Source of the DNA: Alphaproteobacteria bacterium
GTDB lineage: Bacteria; Pseudomonadota; Alphaproteobacteria; UBA8366; Aestuariispiraceae
Direction of reading: 5' to 3'
Length of the DNA: 64,000 bases
Assembly: GCA_030065235.1 (NCBI GenBank)
Contig: JASJDC010000005.1
Location: 62,001-126,000 of the forward strand
Part shown: positions 1 through 9,062 of the stretch, piece by piece
How positions within the stretch are numbered: position 1 is the stretch's first letter
Layout of the letters: every line of letters starts with the position of its first letter
The notes under the pieces: generated by a model
The model's database searches: none
Told to the model about the DNA's origin: nothing
The model's input: the letters and a program-made list of their open reading frames with translations, nothing else
Made by a program: the position numbers and the translations under genes

Positions 1-1
1 C

Positions 2-2350
2 ATAGCGTCCAATGCGTATTGTGCCTCGACGCGGTTGGAACAGTTTCTCCAGCAGGAGGAGTTGGTTGGCCGTCTCGTCCTTGCGCTTCTGCATCAAGAC
101 CAAGACGAAGGGGAAGAACCGCTTCTCCCAGCTACCCTGGACCGCATCGTGGGCGACCTTGAGAAAGTTCGGGATGCGCGCGGTTGGATCAAAGAAGCTA
201 GCCGTGTCGTTTCGGATCGCTTTAAAGGCCTAGGACGCGGATCGGATTCTCGAACCCCCAATGTGACAGGCGGGGCTACGGAGCGTTCCCCCATAGATGC
301 CCGTCCTAGTCTCCGCCCTGACCTTCGCTTGCAATACAAGGGTCAAGGAAACTGGGATCTTCAGGTCGATATTCCGAGTTTCAAGGATGTTGGTGCACTC
401 AATTCGGAGGTGCGTCAATTTTTGAAACAGACGCGCTGCGCCGTAAACGGGAGCGCAGGAAAGAAGCCGCCAGGCTGGCTTCTCTCGGGACGTCGTCAGG
501 CAGTTCTTCGAAATTGGCCTGACGCTGATAGGCCGATGGTTGCATTCGAGGCGAAAAACGGCACTGTCGATCACCTGCTAAGCAGTGAATGCCGCGTTAG
601 TCCCGGTCCGGTCTGGCTCTTCCGGATTGGTAAAGACGGCCTAGCCAGAGAGATTTCTGGGCGTACTGTGCGGCCCGCTCAGGACTACGTGGTTGCGTCC
701 AGAGAGCCTCTCGACAATCCGTTCCCTCTCGAACAGCGCTGCACAATCAACTGCGCGGCAATTCATGCCGTTCATCTCAGTATTCCAGAGGCCATTCCGG
801 AAGCGTTGGCTCAACAACTCTCAGCATGGAAACTGGAAATTGCCCGAACCATCCGAGTTTGGCCTGCTGGGCTTCCTGGTCGAAGATGGGATGGAGAAGG
901 GCGCGGCGAATGGCTAACAACTGAAAAGCCGTGCCTCGGAATTACTCCTGATCACAAGGTTGAGTCGTTCGTGATCAGTCTGGATGACATGGAGGCACAA
1001 ACAGTCCATGCAGGAGTGCCCGGTGAGCCGAGGTTCATCCAGCTTCCGGAGTTGACGCCTGGACGACACTGGCTCAGGGTTAGTGCGCAAACACAGAATA
1101 AGGAGGGAGCGGCTCTCGCTTCGCACGAGGGCTTTCTCGAACTCAGGGTCCGTGAGCCCGAGCCTTGGGTTTCCGGCACTGCGCTTCATGCCGGACTGAT
1201 TGTGACGCGCAGCCCTTACGATGCAACGCTTGACGAGTTCTGGCAAAATGAGTTTGACCTCTCGGTTGCAGGACCGGAGGGGCGTCAAGTCACGCCTTAC
1301 ATATCACTACATAACGCAGCGGAAGACGAGACATTCAGGCGGCAGGTGTGCGGTGCTATCAATCTGCCCGTTACGCCGGATGTTTGGAAGAAGCGTTTTA
1401 ACGACTTTGTAAAGCGCGAGAATTGTGAATGGCGCTATTTAGAAGCAGCATCTGGTATTCTTACACTAGATGGCGGCGAGCTTGGCAGATACGAGGTTCG
1501 TTTTGAACACGAGGTAAAACCTGTTCGGTGGGTTCTGCGCCATCAGGACGATGGGATTTTCATACGCCTTGTTGATGAAACGAACCAGGAAGGGATAGCG
1601 CCTATCTGCCGATTTTTCGGAATGGAGCGTCCCCGGAATGGGCAGAAGATCAATCCGGAAAAAGCTTTGCGTGGCTTCAAAGTAGAGCCGCCCGGCGGAT
1701 TGTTCGCTGCACAAATTGGAAAATCACGCGACTACATTGTGGTCAGCACGGGTCTATCGGACACGCAACTGGCTGGCCTTGGTGTCCAACCCCACCATGG
1801 CCATATCTCCGGCGATCCCAAAGATATCATCAAGTTGCTACGTATCCTGAGATACTGGAACAACGCTCGTGTTGCAGGTGATCTCGGCAGCTTCCACCGA
1901 TGGCAAGTGATCAACACGTTGATGCAAGGTATCGTCGGCATCGTTGCAGGCTTTGATTGGGCGCGGGCAGAAGCCCGCTTAATCGGAGCGGGTGATCCTC
2001 ACGAAGCTCTTTCGCGACTTCAATCGCTAATAAATCATAAGAGTGGCATGGCGAGTGTCATCATCCGAGATGCCGCCACCCAGACGGGAGGCCGAAAACA
2101 ACTGATTGCTTGGTTTTCTGATCTGGCGAAGCGATATCAGATCGCGACCAACGATGACTCCTGTCAGTTTGCGATGGAGTTCGCTGGTCGACCTCATGCC
2201 CTTCCAACGCTCTATCTCGCAGGCCTAGAAAATCGTATCAGGGACGCGCAAACGAGTCAGACTCTCGTTCGAGCGGCAAGGCTTACGATCCTCTGCAATA
2301 GTCTAGCCGATGGCGGGGCCGGCAGACTTCTTAGGGAGACGGAGTCATGA
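2..2350 (+). CDS. Unknown large protein, 5'-truncated, first visible gene of helicase defence-like cluster
   Basis: The reading frame is open from the first bases of the window with no upstream stop. The first in-frame start-like codon is a TTG at 35, so the gene almost certainly begins outside; at least 782 codons are present. I recognise no catalytic motif. The middle (about residues 330-390) looks like beta-sandwich strands, and the C-terminus is helical. Its stop overlaps the next start (ATGA at 2347-2350), so it is translationally coupled to the 365-aa gene. Its position ahead of a DUF1998 helicase recalls the large companion protein (DruH) of Druantia type III, but I cannot confirm homology by eye. 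Function unknown. Confidence 0.75.
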   Translation: MASNAYCASTRLEQFLQQEELVGRLVLALLHQDQDEGEEPLLPATLDRIVGDLEKVRDARGWIKEASRVVSDRFKGLGRGSDSRTPNVTGGATERSPIDARPSLRPDLRLQYKGQGNWDLQVDIPSFKDVGALNSEVRQFLKQTRCAVNGSAGKKPPGWLLSGRRQAVLRNWPDADRPMVAFEAKNGTVDHLLSSECRVSPGPVWLFRIGKDGLAREISGRTVRPAQDYVVASREPLDNPFPLEQRCTINCAAIHAVHLSIPEAIPEALAQQLSAWKLEIARTIRVWPAGLPGRRWDGEGRGEWLTTEKPCLGITPDHKVESFVISLDDMEAQTVHAGVPGEPRFIQLPELTPGRHWLRVSAQTQNKEGAALASHEGFLELRVREPEPWVSGTALHAGLIVTRSPYDATLDEFWQNEFDLSVAGPEGRQVTPYISLHNAAEDETFRRQVCGAINLPVTPDVWKKRFNDFVKRENCEWRYLEAASGILTLDGGELGRYEVRFEHEVKPVRWVLRHQDDGIFIRLVDETNQEGIAPICRFFGMERPRNGQKINPEKALRGFKVEPPGGLFAAQIGKSRDYIVVSTGLSDTQLAGLGVQPHHGHISGDPKDIIKLLRILRYWNNARVAGDLGSFHRWQVINTLMQGIVGIVAGFDWARAEARLIGAGDPHEALSRLQSLINHKSGMASVIIRDAATQTGGRKQLIAWFSDLAKRYQIATNDDSCQFAMEFAGRPHALPTLYLAGLENRIRDAQTSQTLVRAARLTILCNSLADGGAGRLLRETES

Positions 2351-3444
2351 TCTCAGTCGTCGCCCCCGAAGATATTGTACGTTACTGCCGATCTCTTTTG
2401 GACTTGCAGGGTGAAGACCACGGTATCGATGACAACTTCTTGGCAGCCATGCTCAGACGCACTGCCGGGACCCATTGTCCATGTTCGCGTGCTGTACTTC
2501 GCGCTGCACTTGTGGAGAGTCTGGGTCATTTGGATGATGAGCCTTCTACGCTGCCCACGCGAATTGAAAGTCTTGTTGATGATCTGATCGTCGTTGGCGA
2601 TTTGCTAGAACTGACCGAGGTGACGACTGGAGAAGAAGAGGCAAAGGGGACATGGGTCTTTGCAGCACCGCCCTCTTTCGTTGAACGAAAGAGCGGCAGC
2701 ATCTTCCTGACCGGAATTGTTCCTGATCAAGATGTATGGCTGCCTGAAGACATCCGGAGCCGTATCGGCTTCTCGCGAGGCACGCGATCCATCAAGCCGG
2801 GGGACGGGGAGGACCTCGTCTCGCGGCTAGTGAGCGAAGGTCTCAGCAAACTATCCGAAACAACGTGGCTCAAAGCGCCGAAGACGCTCGCGCCAGATAA
2901 TGCGCTCGCCAAAGCAAGGCAGCGACTTGCCAAAGAGCAGCAATGCGGCCCAGTGCAAGGGCTTGAGATAATCGACCCAGAAACGAAACCGACCTACTAC
3001 AAAGGGCGATGGACTTCTCCCAAGGATCACTCCGGCCTATTTGTCGCGCGACGTCCACAGGAGTTCGGTGCCCCCCTCTGGTGTTTGGTTGAAATTCATT
3101 CCGGCATACTCAAGCGTATCCTTGACCTGCCTTTCCGGGGGTATCGTTGGCGCGGTTGCGATGCGGCATGGCATCTGCAAATGGCTATCGACAGTGAACG
3201 TGGAGTGCCGCAGCGATACAAAGTCGATCATCGTGACGATGGCACATGCCGGCTGAGCTTTTACTCCCCGATCCCGCTTTGGGCGGAACGCAGACTCATG
3301 ATTCTCGGCAAAAAATGCCAAGTTGAGAAAAGCCTATTTGCTTATGAAATTTCGGCTGATGAGGCCGTCCAAGAAGAGGAATTCTTGCGAGAGAACTTCT
3401 GGATTGTCCCAGTTGATACCGATTCTGAGGTGAGGATTGCCTGA
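2347..3444 (+). CDS. Unknown 365-aa protein, middle gene of helicase cluster
   Basis: The ATG overlaps the previous stop by four bases. The stop shares one base with the next ATG (TGATG at 3442-3446), so three consecutive genes are translationally coupled and probably made in fixed proportion. The N-terminal ~90 residues are helical and could be a winged-helix-like domain, with a Cys pair at H-C-P-C near residue 43. Residues 210-310 look like mixed alpha/beta. No enzyme motif is visible and I do not recognise the family. It probably works in complex with the helicase encoded next; that is inferred from coupling alone. Confidence 0.8.
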   Translation: MISVVAPEDIVRYCRSLLDLQGEDHGIDDNFLAAMLRRTAGTHCPCSRAVLRAALVESLGHLDDEPSTLPTRIESLVDDLIVVGDLLELTEVTTGEEEAKGTWVFAAPPSFVERKSGSIFLTGIVPDQDVWLPEDIRSRIGFSRGTRSIKPGDGEDLVSRLVSEGLSKLSETTWLKAPKTLAPDNALAKARQRLAKEQQCGPVQGLEIIDPETKPTYYKGRWTSPKDHSGLFVARRPQEFGAPLWCLVEIHSGILKRILDLPFRGYRWRGCDAAWHLQMAIDSERGVPQRYKVDHRDDGTCRLSFYSPIPLWAERRLMILGKKCQVEKSLFAYEISADEAVQEEEFLRENFWIVPVDTDSEVRIA

Positions 3445-6400
3445 TGCAAACAATCAAACAAACCATTGAGAATTTGCATGCTTCTCTCAAGGATTACATC
3501 GAGGCGACCTACCATATCAGCGCGCCCTCCCTTATTGCGCAGCGGCAATCGCTCTTGGACGAAGACGGCGTTATTCACCGCGTCCCTTTTCTTGAATCGA
3601 CACCGAAGTACCAATCGGGAGATACATTCTCGGCGATGTCCGGCCTGCCAAGCGCGGCATTAGAACTGTTGGAGTGCCTGAGTACGGCAGAGAAAGACCT
3701 GCCGCGCCTTGTGTATGACCCGCCCTACATGCACCAAGGCGATTCTCTGAAAAATTGCCTGATCAACGGCAAGAACCTCGTCATCATGACGGGAACGGGC
3801 TCAGGTAAGACGGAATCCTTCCTTCTGTCGATACTTGGTAAGGTTGCAAGAGAAGCTAAGGCGCATCCTAAGGTGTTCGCAAAACAAGCGGCCATGCGGG
3901 CGCTCATCATGTACCCGATGAACGCACTCGTGAATGACCAACTTGGCCGACTGAGGGTGATGCTGGGCGATCCGAGGTTGGTTCAGACCTTCAAGGATTG
4001 GTGCGGAAGGCCGCCGCGATTTGCCCGATACACAAGCCGGACGCCGTATGCGGGGGTTCGTACGGCGAAAAAGGATGGGCAGCGCCTCAGTTCCTTCGGT
4101 GACTTCTATGTCGACGTGCTTCAGAACGCCGCTAGCTCCGATCCTGAGAAAAGTAAGGAGGCAGGCGCACTTCTCACGGCACTGAGAGAAAGAGGAAAAT
4201 GGCCCGCCAAACCAGACCTGGAGGCTTGGTTCGGTCAAAAAGGTAGCCGATGGGAAAGCAAGGGTGCTTTTGTTCGGGCGGTCACTCTGCCGGACGACTC
4301 TGAGCTTCTGACGCGCCACGAAGTGCAGATTGCTCCGCCTGACCTGTTGGTCACGAACTACTCGATGCTCGAATACATGCTTATGCGGCCAATCGAGAGG
4401 CCGATCTTCGACAAAACCAAGGAGTGGCTTCAAAAGAACCCCGATGAGGCATTCTTGGTCGTTCTTGATGAAGCGCACCTCTATCGCGGTGCTGCAGGTG
4501 CCGAAGTTGGACTCTTGTTGAGAAGACTGCGGGACCGTCTTGGCATACCCGAAGAGCGACTTCAGGTCATTTGCGCGACTGCAAGCTTTGATGATCCGAC
4601 ATACGCTCTCGAATTTGGCGCACAACTCTCCGGCGTCCCTGCGAGCACTTTTGTTGCTGTTCAAGGAACACTCGATCTCAAATCAGATCATGATGCAGGG
4701 ACCGATGCTGATGCGGCTGCTCTCGCTGCTATTGACCTCCGGGCCTTCTATGAAGCCGAGACTGACGAAGCACGTCTGAAAAGTGTTGCATCGCTTCTCG
4801 CGTATCGTGGCGTCGAAACAGGAGAACGGACAGAAAAGGCTCTTTATGAAGCACTAAATAACTTTGGACCGATGGGACGGCTCATCAACGCAACCATGGA
4901 GGAGGCTATCCCGATAGCTGAACTTGGCGCGCTCGTCTTTCCGGAAGGCGTTTCGGCAGATGTCGCGGATCAGGCGGTCACTACCCTTATGGCGCTTGGT
5001 AGTGTCGCAAGACCATCTCCAGGGTTTCCAGGGCTATTGCCATGCCGGGTGCACAACTTCTTTCGTGGATTACCTGGTCTCTGGGTTTGTATGGACCCTG
5101 ATTGCACCGAACTCGCAAGAGAAGAGCGCGGCGGAATTTGCGGGAAGATGTACTCGCAGCCTATCGATACGTGCGACTGCGGGGCACGTGTCCTTGAACT
5201 ATTCACGTGCCGAAATTGCGGTACCGCGTATGGGCGGGCCTACACCGATGACATCGATGAGCCGCACGACCTTTGGTCAGAGCCAGGTGAGCAACTCCGG
5301 ATTGCAAGTGGAGAGAGCGCGCCGCTTGAGCCTATCGACCTGCTTTTAGAGGAACCCGCTCACGACGATGTCGCTGAACCAGCGGACTACGACCTTGAGA
5401 CCGGACAGCTTAACCCGAACACGATTGGGCCGCGTACAAGAACAGTCTATATCCGGCAAGGGCGATTGGCCGACACGTCAAATGATGACGATGACGGCGG
5501 CAGTACCCCGGAACCGCCCGGAAAGTTTGTTCCCTGTGCGGTTTGCGGTAAGACCGCGCGTTTCGGACGAAGCTATGTTCAGGATCACCAGACCAAGGGC
5601 GATCAGCCGTTTCAGGCGTTGCTGACCCGTCAAATCCAGATTCAGCCACCTGGTCCGCAAGAGCCCACTCGTTTCGCGCCGTTGCGTGGCCGCAAAGTGC
5701 TTGCATTCAGTGACTCTCGTCAAGTCGCGGCGCGGCTAGCGCCCAATATCCAAATGTACTCGGAACGAGACTCACTTCGGCCACTGATTATCAGCGGATT
5801 TAAGTGGCTACAGGACCAAGAAATATTGCGCCGACGTCTCGGACTTGATGACCTATTTCTTGGTGTGTTATTGGCATCGCAACGGCTTAATGTTCGACTT
5901 CGGCCCGAGTTGCATGGGCACGAAAACTTTGATGCAGAGGAAATCGTCGCGGCAGCAGTCAATGAAGGCAATCTAGACGATCCAGTCGCTCTTTTGGACC
6001 TACTCGACGATGTGCGTGCCAATAGTGCGCCTGAAGCGCTCTTGGGCAGTATGCTCACAACTCTTTCAGACCGCTTTTACGGGATGGAAGCACTCGCCCT
6101 GGCTTCACTTTGCGAGAAGGATCGTTATCAAAAAAAGATCATAGGTTTGCCGTCCATCCCCGGGATAGCGGAAACTGATGAGGCGAAGCTTGCTTTGGCG
6201 CGTTTTTGGCTGCGTTGCTGGAACGGTTTCAGCCTAGCAAAAATGCCAGGAACCTGGATCGACCGACCGGCTTCCGACGGTTACCGTGTCAGATCGCGAA
6301 AAGAGAAGGCCAAGATAGAAGCCGTCAATACCGCAATCGGCGACAAAGCCGCCCGGAAGCTATTCTGGGATCAATGGCATCCCGAACTTATCTCCACCTT

Positions 6401-8987
6401 CACGAAGTCAAAGGAAGGCGGGAACAGGTATCTCAACGGGAGCGAACTATCGCTACAATTTGAGGGCGACTGGGTACATTGCACGAGTTGCAAGTCGGTC
6501 CATAGGCCAATACCCGGACATGATCGTTGCCTGGACTGTGGTAACCTTTCCGTCAACGCACTTGATCCAGATAGCGATCCCGTTTTCCTCGCTCGGAAAG
6601 GATTTTACCGCAAACCTGTCACCGAGGCACTGCGAGAGCCGCCGCGACAGCCAATGGCGCTGATCGCGGCAGAGCATACAGCGCAGCTTAATGCGCCGCA
6701 TAACGAGGATGTGTTTTCGAAAGCAGAGGAACATGAACTGCGCTTTCAGGATATCGCGCTCGTGGGCAGCAGCCTCAGGTCTCGCTCCACAGCTATCGAT
6801 ATTCTCTCTAGTACAACGACGATGGAGGTTGGTATTGACCTTGGCGCTCTGACAGGCGTGGCGCTTAGGAATATGCCGCCTGGTCGTGCCAACTATCAGC
6901 AGCGTGCTGGACGAGCTGGTCGTCGTGGTAACGCCGTTGCGACGGTCTTGGCTTTCGGCAGCGCGGATAGTCACGACGAGCACTACTTTTCGCGGCCTGA
7001 TGAAATGATCCGCGGCAAAGTAATCGACCCGAAGCTGACGCTGGATAACCCGGAGATTGCTCGGCGGCATATCCGTGCCTATCTCCTGCAAGGCTACCAT
7101 CAGGATCGGTTGCCGATGGTTGACGCTAGCCAACCGCATGATCTTTTTTCTGTTCTTGGGAGCGTCTCGGCCTTCCGGATGCCGGAGTCGATGCTAAACC
7201 GCGATGATTTCGCGTTTTGGCTCGAGGAGAACGAAGAAGCGCTTCGCGTGCGGATTGCTTCTTGGCTGCCAACGGAACTCTCAGATGCAGATCGGACGAC
7301 ATTACTCGGAGAGTTTGTGGTGGACTGCCTGAAGGCTGTCGATGACGCGATCTCGTCGGACGTGTCAAACGATGAAGATGAAGATGGCGAAGACCATGCG
7401 GGAGATGAGGAAGCTCCGGAGGAAGGGGAAGAGCGTCCGCAACAGGCCTCGCAACCCAACAAACTTCTGGACCGCCTACTTTATTGTGGGAAGTTGCCCC
7501 GCTACGCATTCCCTACTGACGTCGCGACATTTCACGTCTTTGATCGTGACCGTTCCTCCCCCTTCCGCCACATCATGAAGTTTGCGCCATCACAGGGCCT
7601 GTCGATTGCATTGTCGCAGTATGCTCCGGGCAAGCAGGTCTGGATTGCTGGCAAGTGCTATACCTCAGGCGCGATCTATTCTGTGATGAAGAATGATCTC
7701 TTCGAAGCTTGGCAAGCTCGCAAGCTCTACATGCAATGCTCTGAGTGCGGATATGCAAGGACTTACGAGCAAGGAGAGGTCGTTCGCGGTGACACATCCG
7801 ACTGCGATGCATGCGGCGAACCCGGTAGCTTTGGACCCGCGCGCTATTGGCTTCGGCCACCAGGTTTCGCGCATCCCGTCTTTGAAGAGGAAGTTACCTC
7901 ACCTGATGAGATTCCGGAGACGAGTTATGCGACTCGCGCCAAGCTCACAATGGGGACGCCGGGCGATGCGGCGGGATGGGTGCATGCCAATGACCGGGTG
8001 CGCGGCTTGAGCACGCGAGAACACCTGATGGTGTCCAATACGGGCCCTGAGGATGAAGGCTATACCTATTGCACCAAGTGTGGGCGGATCGAATCCAGCA
8101 CGACACCGAACCCCAGTCTTGCTGGTCCGCACCGCAAGCCTTTTCCGACCAAGGATGACGATCTGACGTGCGATGGTCTCAGTCCGACACGCCATCTTTT
8201 CCTCGGCACAGACTTTATTACAGATATTGGTCTCTTTTCGATGCGTGTGGAGAAACCCATTGAACTTCGGCCAGCGCATGACTCTACTAAAGTGGCACTT
8301 CGGACGGTCAGTGAGGCGCTCGCAAAGGCTGCCTGTCAGTTGCTTGAGATTGAGCCTGGCGAGTTAATGGCTGAATTTCGACCTGCACTGACCACCAAGG
8401 GGAAGTCCGGAAAAGAAGTTGAGATTTTTCTTTACGATACGCTGCCGGGCGGCGCTGGCTTCGCAAGCCAGATGGCGGAGCGTGGGCTTGAACTGTTCCA
8501 GAAGGCGCTGTCCATTCTCAAGGACTGCCCTGAGAATTGCGATGGCTCATGCTACCGATGCCTCCGCAGCTTTAAGAACAGGCTCGAACACAGGCTTCTA
8601 GACCGTCATGTCGGCGTCGAGCTTCTTGAGTATCTCTTGTCAGGACAACAGCCTGGCTTCAACCCTCATAGGCTGAATGCGTCTACTGCACTCTTGCTGA
8701 ATGATCTCAGAAGACGCTGCGATGACACCATCTCCTTCGAGGCTGGAGCAACTGTCGACTACGGCGGGGGCAAGAGCATCGAGGTTCCTATCCTGGCTCA
8801 GTCGGCAGGAAAATCATTTATTATCGCCTTGTCAGGACCTCTGACGAGCGGTCACCCAGCTGACGCTAACCTTGCGGACCTCAGAGATAACAGCGCGGAA
8901 TATCGCGTCATCGTAGTGAACGAGCTTGAAGTGCGCGGCAATCTTCCTTGGGTCAGCCGCCAAGTACTACAGCAGATTAGATCGTGA
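3444..8987 (+). CDS. Giant DEAH-box helicase with C-terminal DUF1998/MZB zinc site
   Basis: Superfamily 2 helicase of 1847 aa. Motif I is TGTGSGKT (residues 116-123), motif II is DEAH (342-345), and an ATAS motif III follows. Motifs V/VI include TTTMEVGIDLG and QQRAGRAGRRG (about 1152-1162). The C-terminus carries the DUF1998 signature DTLPGGAG and four cysteines (C1695, C1699, C1703, C1706) in CPENCDGSCYRC. Several further Cys pairs lie between and after the helicase lobes (near residues 545-595, 700, 1015-1035, 1430-1460 and 1540), which suggests zinc ribbons. Helicases of this architecture power the defence systems DISARM (DrmA) and Druantia (DruE), and DUF1998 is shared with MrfA-type helicases. 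The size is closer to DruE. An acidic low-complexity linker lies near residues 1310-1340. It likely translocates on DNA; the target is unknown. Confidence 0.92.
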   Translation: MQTIKQTIENLHASLKDYIEATYHISAPSLIAQRQSLLDEDGVIHRVPFLESTPKYQSGDTFSAMSGLPSAALELLECLSTAEKDLPRLVYDPPYMHQGDSLKNCLINGKNLVIMTGTGSGKTESFLLSILGKVAREAKAHPKVFAKQAAMRALIMYPMNALVNDQLGRLRVMLGDPRLVQTFKDWCGRPPRFARYTSRTPYAGVRTAKKDGQRLSSFGDFYVDVLQNAASSDPEKSKEAGALLTALRERGKWPAKPDLEAWFGQKGSRWESKGAFVRAVTLPDDSELLTRHEVQIAPPDLLVTNYSMLEYMLMRPIERPIFDKTKEWLQKNPDEAFLVVLDEAHLYRGAAGAEVGLLLRRLRDRLGIPEERLQVICATASFDDPTYALEFGAQLSGVPASTFVAVQGTLDLKSDHDAGTDADAAALAAIDLRAFYEAETDEARLKSVASLLAYRGVETGERTEKALYEALNNFGPMGRLINATMEEAIPIAELGALVFPEGVSADVADQAVTTLMALGSVARPSPGFPGLLPCRVHNFFRGLPGLWVCMDPDCTELAREERGGICGKMYSQPIDTCDCGARVLELFTCRNCGTAYGRAYTDDIDEPHDLWSEPGEQLRIASGESAPLEPIDLLLEEPAHDDVAEPADYDLETGQLNPNTIGPRTRTVYIRQGRLADTSNDDDDGGSTPEPPGKFVPCAVCGKTARFGRSYVQDHQTKGDQPFQALLTRQIQIQPPGPQEPTRFAPLRGRKVLAFSDSRQVAARLAPNIQMYSERDSLRPLIISGFKWLQDQEILRRRLGLDDLFLGVLLASQRLNVRLRPELHGHENFDAEEIVAAAVNEGNLDDPVALLDLLDDVRANSAPEALLGSMLTTLSDRFYGMEALALASLCEKDRYQKKIIGLPSIPGIAETDEAKLALARFWLRCWNGFSLAKMPGTWIDRPASDGYRVRSRKEKAKIEAVNTAIGDKAARKLFWDQWHPELISTFTKSKEGGNRYLNGSELSLQFEGDWVHCTSCKSVHRPIPGHDRCLDCGNLSVNALDPDSDPVFLARKGFYRKPVTEALREPPRQPMALIAAEHTAQLNAPHNEDVFSKAEEHELRFQDIALVGSSLRSRSTAIDILSSTTTMEVGIDLGALTGVALRNMPPGRANYQQRAGRAGRRGNAVATVLAFGSADSHDEHYFSRPDEMIRGKVIDPKLTLDNPEIARRHIRAYLLQGYHQDRLPMVDASQPHDLFSVLGSVSAFRMPESMLNRDDFAFWLEENEEALRVRIASWLPTELSDADRTTLLGEFVVDCLKAVDDAISSDVSNDEDEDGEDHAGDEEAPEEGEERPQQASQPNKLLDRLLYCGKLPRYAFPTDVATFHVFDRDRSSPFRHIMKFAPSQGLSIALSQYAPGKQVWIAGKCYTSGAIYSVMKNDLFEAWQARKLYMQCSECGYARTYEQGEVVRGDTSDCDACGEPGSFGPARYWLRPPGFAHPVFEEEVTSPDEIPETSYATRAKLTMGTPGDAAGWVHANDRVRGLSTREHLMVSNTGPEDEGYTYCTKCGRIESSTTPNPSLAGPHRKPFPTKDDDLTCDGLSPTRHLFLGTDFITDIGLFSMRVEKPIELRPAHDSTKVALRTVSEALAKAACQLLEIEPGELMAEFRPALTTKGKSGKEVEIFLYDTLPGGAGFASQMAERGLELFQKALSILKDCPENCDGSCYRCLRSFKNRLEHRLLDRHVGVELLEYLLSGQQPGFNPHRLNASTALLLNDLRRRCDDTISFEAGATVDYGGGKSIEVPILAQSAGKSFIIALSGPLTSGHPADANLADLRDNSAEYRVIVVNELEVRGNLPWVSRQVLQQIRS

Positions 8988-9062
8988 GGGTTGAGATGGT
9001 CAGTCCTTTGCATTCTCGCTGTCATTCTCAAGAACGCCCGCCGGGCGCAATCGACTGCTTAG

